Assembly (NCBI RefSeq): GCF_002211105.1
Contig: NZ_JPUA01000003.1
Location: 140,687-204,686 of the forward strand
DNA: 64,000 bases
Origin: Halomonas campaniensis
GTDB lineage: Bacteria; Pseudomonadota; Gammaproteobacteria; Pseudomonadales; Halomonadaceae
Direction: 5' to 3'
The position numbers were made by a program, and so were the translations under genes. The notes under the pieces were generated by a model, which was not told the origin of the DNA, ran no database searches, and saw nothing but the letters and a program-made list of their open reading frames with translations. Positions 61,035 through 64,000 of this stretch are shown here, piece by piece; the stretch's first letter is position 1; each line of letters begins with the position of its first letter.

Positions 61035-61634
61035 ATGGCAGATAACGGCGTAAACAAAGGCCGACGCCGTTTCCTCGTAGGCGCCACCTCCGTTGTGGGT
61101 GCGGTAGGTGCTGTCGGGGTAGCGGTACCCTTTGTGGCTTCTTGGCAGCCTAGTGCCAGGGCAAGAGCGGCGGGTGCTCCCGTTCAAGCAGATATATCCA
61201 AGCTTGAGCCTGGGCAACGTATGACCGTTGAGTGGCGTGGTCGACCAATATGGATTATAAATCGCACGCCGGAAATGATCGAACGTACTGAATCGCTGAC
61301 CGGTGAGCAGTTAGCCGATCCGGATTCGGAAGTGCCACAGCAGCCAGCCTATATTGATGGAGGGCTACGCTCTATCAAGCCTGAAATTGGGGTGTTGATC
61401 GGTATTTGCACCCATTTGGGCTGTTCGCCGCTATTCCGGCCTGAGCCCGACGCAGAGGGCGTAGGTGTGGATAACTGGCCGGGTGGTTTCTTCTGCCCCT
61501 GCCACGGCTCTCGCTTTGATTTGGCAGGTCGGGTATTTAACAACGTTCCCGCGCCGACCAATCTTGAGGTTCCACCCTACCGCTTTGAGAGTGACGAGAT
61601 CATTATCGTCGGCGAAGATGAGGAGGCTGCCTAA
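61035..61634 (+). CDS. petA: Ubiquinol-cytochrome c reductase Rieske iron-sulfur subunit
   Basis: This is the 2Fe-2S subunit of the cytochrome bc1 complex, moving electrons from ubiquinol to cytochrome c1. An N-terminal twin-arginine-type signal-anchor (GRRRFLVGATSVVGAVGAVGVAVPFVASW) leads to the Rieske domain. Cluster ligands are C125 and H127 (CTHLGC, with disulfide C130) and C154 with H157 (CPCHGS, C156 in the disulfide). The product has 199 residues. GGGAG lies before the ATG. Its stop overlaps the petB start by one base. Confidence 0.97.
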   Translation: MADNGVNKGRRRFLVGATSVVGAVGAVGVAVPFVASWQPSARARAAGAPVQADISKLEPGQRMTVEWRGRPIWIINRTPEMIERTESLTGEQLADPDSEVPQQPAYIDGGLRSIKPEIGVLIGICTHLGCSPLFRPEPDAEGVGVDNWPGGFFCPCHGSRFDLAGRVFNNVPAPTNLEVPPYRFESDEIIIVGEDEEAA

Positions 61635-62893
61635 TGGGTAATCCGAATAAAGCCAAGGCGGAAAAGGGCCTCATGCGTTGGGTAGATGATCGCTTCCCTG
61701 CTACTCAGATGTGGCAAGAGCACCTCTCCAAATATTACGCGCCGAAAAACTTTAACTTCTGGTACTTTTTTGGCTCATTAGCGCTGTTGGCGCTGGTTAA
61801 CCAAATCTTGACCGGGGTTTGGCTGACTATGAGCTTTAACCCCTCCGCTGAAGGTGCGTTCGATTCCGTCGAATACATCATGCGTGATGTGGAGTGGGGG
61901 TGGTTGATTCGCTATATGCACACCACGGGCGCTTCTGCCTTCTTCCTCGTTGTCTATCTGCATATGTTCCGTGGCCTTTTGTACGGTTCTTACAAAGCCC
62001 CGCGCGAGCTAGTGTGGGTTTTTGGCATGACCATTTACCTGGTGCTCATGGCGGAGGCCTTTATGGGCTATCTGTTGCCGTGGGGGCAAATGTCCTACTG
62101 GGGCGCCCAGGTTATTATCTCGCTGTTCTCGGCTATTCCTGGTATCGGCCCTGATCTGGCGCAGTGGGTGCGGGGTGACTACCTGATTTCAGGTATTACC
62201 CTGAACCGCTTCTTCGCGCTGCACGTGGTCGCATTGCCGATCGTTATTCTGGCGCTCGTCGTGCTGCACATCATTGCCTTGCATGAAGTGGGTTCTAACA
62301 ACCCTGACGGCATTGATATCAAACAGAAGAAAGATGAGGCCGGTGTACCGCTGGATGGGATTCCCTTCCACCCCTATTACACGGTGAAGGACCTGGTTGG
62401 TGTGGCAGTGTTCCTGTTCGTTTTCTGCGTGGTGGTGTTCTACTTCCCAGAAGGCGGTGGCTACTTTATTGAGCGGCCTAATTTTGATCAGGCGAACCCG
62501 CTGCAGACGCCTGACCACATTGCCCCCGTTTGGTATATGACACCGTTCTACGCCATTCTCCGCGCTATCACCTTCTCGATATTTGGTTTAGACGCCAAGT
62601 TCCTGGGGGTAATATTTATGGGCGCGGCGATTGCCATCCTGTTTGTTCTGCCCTGGCTGGATCGGAGCCCCGTGCGCTCTATGCGTTACAAAGGCTGGAT
62701 GTCGAAAACCATGTTGACGCTGTTTGCGATCAGCTTTGTCATTCTGGGTGTTTTGGGTGTGTTGCCATCGACAGAGGGCAGGACGCTGCTGGCCCAGGCG
62801 TGCACCGTGATCTATTTCGCCTTCTTTGTCTTGATGCCGTTCTACACCAAGCTGGAGAAGACTAAACCCGTTCCGGAAAGGGTGACTGGCTAA
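61634..62893 (+). CDS. petB: Ubiquinol-cytochrome c reductase cytochrome b subunit
   Basis: Cytochrome b is the membrane core of the bc1 complex, holding the two b hemes and the Qo and Qi sites. The 419-residue product has about eight to nine membrane helices. The heme-ligand region HTTGASAFFLVVYLHMFRGLLYGSYK and LNRFFALHVVALPIVILALVVLHIIALHEVGSNNPDG are seen, as is the Qo-site PEW-like motif region (APVWYMTPFYAILRAI). GYLLPWGQMSYWGAQVI is highly conserved. It overlaps both petA and petC by one base. Confidence 0.97.
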   Translation: MGNPNKAKAEKGLMRWVDDRFPATQMWQEHLSKYYAPKNFNFWYFFGSLALLALVNQILTGVWLTMSFNPSAEGAFDSVEYIMRDVEWGWLIRYMHTTGASAFFLVVYLHMFRGLLYGSYKAPRELVWVFGMTIYLVLMAEAFMGYLLPWGQMSYWGAQVIISLFSAIPGIGPDLAQWVRGDYLISGITLNRFFALHVVALPIVILALVVLHIIALHEVGSNNPDGIDIKQKKDEAGVPLDGIPFHPYYTVKDLVGVAVFLFVFCVVVFYFPEGGGYFIERPNFDQANPLQTPDHIAPVWYMTPFYAILRAITFSIFGLDAKFLGVIFMGAAIAILFVLPWLDRSPVRSMRYKGWMSKTMLTLFAISFVILGVLGVLPSTEGRTLLAQACTVIYFAFFVLMPFYTKLEKTKPVPERVTG

Positions 62894-63660
62894 TGAAAAA
62901 GTATCTATTTGGACTCCTTTTCGCTTTAGTGCCAGTAACCGCGATGGCTGCAGGGGGCGCAAGTGTGCCTCATTCAATGGATCCTGATCTGCACGATCAG
63001 GCCTCGTTGCAAAATGGCATGAAGCTCTATGTTAACTACTGCATGGGCTGCCACTCGCTTCAATATCAGCGTTTTTCGCGTGCGGCAGAAGATTTGGGAA
63101 TGCCTCAGGATCTGGTTGAAGAGAATCTGATTTTCTCCCCAGAGCTGGCCTATAACGATCAGATGCATAACGCCATGAATAGCGGTGATGCGGAGGGTTG
63201 GTTTGGTGCGCCGCCGCCCGACCTATCGCTCAAGACCCGTGTGCGGGGAACTGATTGGATTTATTCCTATTTGCTCGGGTTCTACAAAGACCCTAGCCGT
63301 CCCACGGGCGTTAACAACACGGTGTTTGACCTAGTGGCAATGCCGAACGTGTTGGAACCTCTGCAGGGCGTGCAGGAGCTGGTATGTGCCGAAACAGACC
63401 ACCCGGTAGAAGGTCAGGAGCCGGATGCGTTATCGGGCAAGTACCAGTCTTGTGACGTGCTGCAAGTGACCGAGCCAGGCGAGCTCGAACCTGCTGAGTT
63501 TGAGGAAGCGATGTATGACCTTACTAACTTCCTGGCTTATGTAGGTGAGCCCTCCAAGCTTCAGGCCCAGGCGCTGGCGCCTAAAGTACTGATCTTTATT
63601 TTTATTTTTGGTGTGATTGCTTACCTGCTCAAGCGTGAGTACTGGCGAGACATCCACTAA
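62893..63660 (+). CDS. petC: Ubiquinol-cytochrome c reductase cytochrome c1 subunit
   Basis: Cytochrome c1 is the periplasmic heme-c subunit passing electrons from the Rieske protein to soluble cytochrome c. A signal peptide (cleaved after AMA, about residue 19) is followed by the heme motif CMGCH at residues 50-54; the distal methionine is probably in the VAMPNVLEP segment. A C-terminal membrane anchor (about 228-245, LIFIFIFGVIAYLLKREYW) fixes it in the inner membrane. The product has 255 residues. A strong terminator follows. Confidence 0.96.
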   Translation: MKKYLFGLLFALVPVTAMAAGGASVPHSMDPDLHDQASLQNGMKLYVNYCMGCHSLQYQRFSRAAEDLGMPQDLVEENLIFSPELAYNDQMHNAMNSGDAEGWFGAPPPDLSLKTRVRGTDWIYSYLLGFYKDPSRPTGVNNTVFDLVAMPNVLEPLQGVQELVCAETDHPVEGQEPDALSGKYQSCDVLQVTEPGELEPAEFEEAMYDLTNFLAYVGEPSKLQAQALAPKVLIFIFIFGVIAYLLKREYWRDIH

Positions 63661-63684
63661 TTAGCAGTAGCTGATGGTCAGTAG

Positions 63685-63712
63685 GGCGCACGGCGTAAGC
63701 CGTGCGCCTTTT
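63685..63712 (+). terminator. Intrinsic terminator after petC
   Basis: GGCGCACGGC-GTAA-GCCGTGCGCC followed by TTTT forms a 10 bp GC-rich stem closing the petABC operon before sspA. Confidence 0.85.
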
Positions 63713-63809
63713 GCTTGTCAGCATGGCAATAAAGCAAAGCAAGCTAGCTTCCCCTAAGGTAGCGCTGGCGTGTTATTATCCAAGATTGTTTTGATGTGAG
63801 GATGCTTTC

Positions 63810-64000
63810 ATGGGTGTTGTGGCCAAGCGGTCGTCGATGATCTTTTACTCTGGTAGTGATGATCATTTCAGTCATCGTGTGCGCATTGTGTTGGCGGAAA
63901 AGGGGGTTGCCGTCGATATCGTCGATGTGCTCGATGAAAAACCACCGGAAGAGCTAGCAGACCTCAACCCGTACAACAGTGTGCCGACGCTGTTAGATCG
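63810..64000 (+). CDS. sspA: Stringent starvation protein A, N-terminal part (3' end outside window)
   Basis: SspA is a glutathione-S-transferase-fold protein that binds RNA polymerase and supports transcription under starvation and acid stress. Only the first 63 codons are present. They read [20 protein letters not shown] then [20 protein letters not shown] and end at [10 protein letters not shown], matching the thioredoxin-like N-terminal domain of the family, including the conserved [12 protein letters not shown] at 63810 follows GAGGA by eight bases. The place after petABC is the standard location; sspB would be expected just beyond the window. Confidence 0.92.
   Translation, partial: MGVVAKRSSMIFYSGSDDHFSHRVRIVLAEKGVAVDIVDVLDEKPPEELADLNPYNSVPTLLD

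Overview
The window is a 64 kb stretch of core chromosome from a gammaproteobacterium. Gene order, protein sequences and acidic surface-type proteins best fit the Halomonadaceae (Halomonas and relatives). This rests on recognised synteny and motifs; no database search was possible. I recognise no insertion sequence, prophage, integron, CRISPR array, tRNA or rRNA. Coding density is very high, no gene-free stretch exceeds about 300 bases, and almost every gene belongs to a well-known housekeeping family.

Layout. (1) 1-12384, plus strand: nnrD(partial)-tsaE-amiB-mutL-miaA-hfq-hflX-hflK-hflC-hisZ-purA, the classical gammaproteobacterial nnr-to-purA block with hisZ set between hflC and purA. (2) 12435-25657, mixed orientations: cobO, yajQ, pepN, a YegS-type lipid kinase, an unrecognised acidic lipoprotein, a cold-shock protein, a LysE exporter, slt, a DUF1232 protein, htpG behind a textbook heat-shock promoter, gpsA and sixA. 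(3) 25684-25784: a structured palindromic repeat element. (4) 25822-41317: gatBAC (minus) divergent from mreBCD-maf-rng-yhdP-tldD (plus), then darP (minus) and tldE/pmbA (plus). (5) 41334-48555, minus: the nitrogen-PTS/sigma-54/LPS-export block npr, rapZ, ptsN, hpf, rpoN, lptB, lptA, lptC, kdsC, kdsD. (6) 48826-55702, plus: mlaFEDCB-ibaG-murA-hisG-hisD. (7) 55754-64000: degS-type protease, a Nif3-family protein, zapG, zapE, rplM-rpsI, petABC (cytochrome bc1) and the start of sspA.

Functionally the window is dominated by envelope construction and maintenance: peptidoglycan (amiB, slt, murA, mreBCD), LPS synthesis and export (kdsCD, lptABC), phospholipid traffic (mla, yhdP, yegS) and division (zapE, zapG). 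It also carries protein and RNA quality control (hflKC, htpG, pepN, degS, hfq, rng), translation accuracy (tsaE, miaA, gatCAB, hflX, rplM/rpsI, hpf) and histidine synthesis using a short HisG plus HisZ.

I did not find an undescribed multi-gene system. The points most worth a second look lie between or at the edges of genes: the 101 bp nested palindrome after sixA, three abutting inverted repeats before mlaF, the folded 5' leader of htpG, inverted repeats between gatC and mreB, and an acidic lipoprotein with an internally duplicated helical segment.
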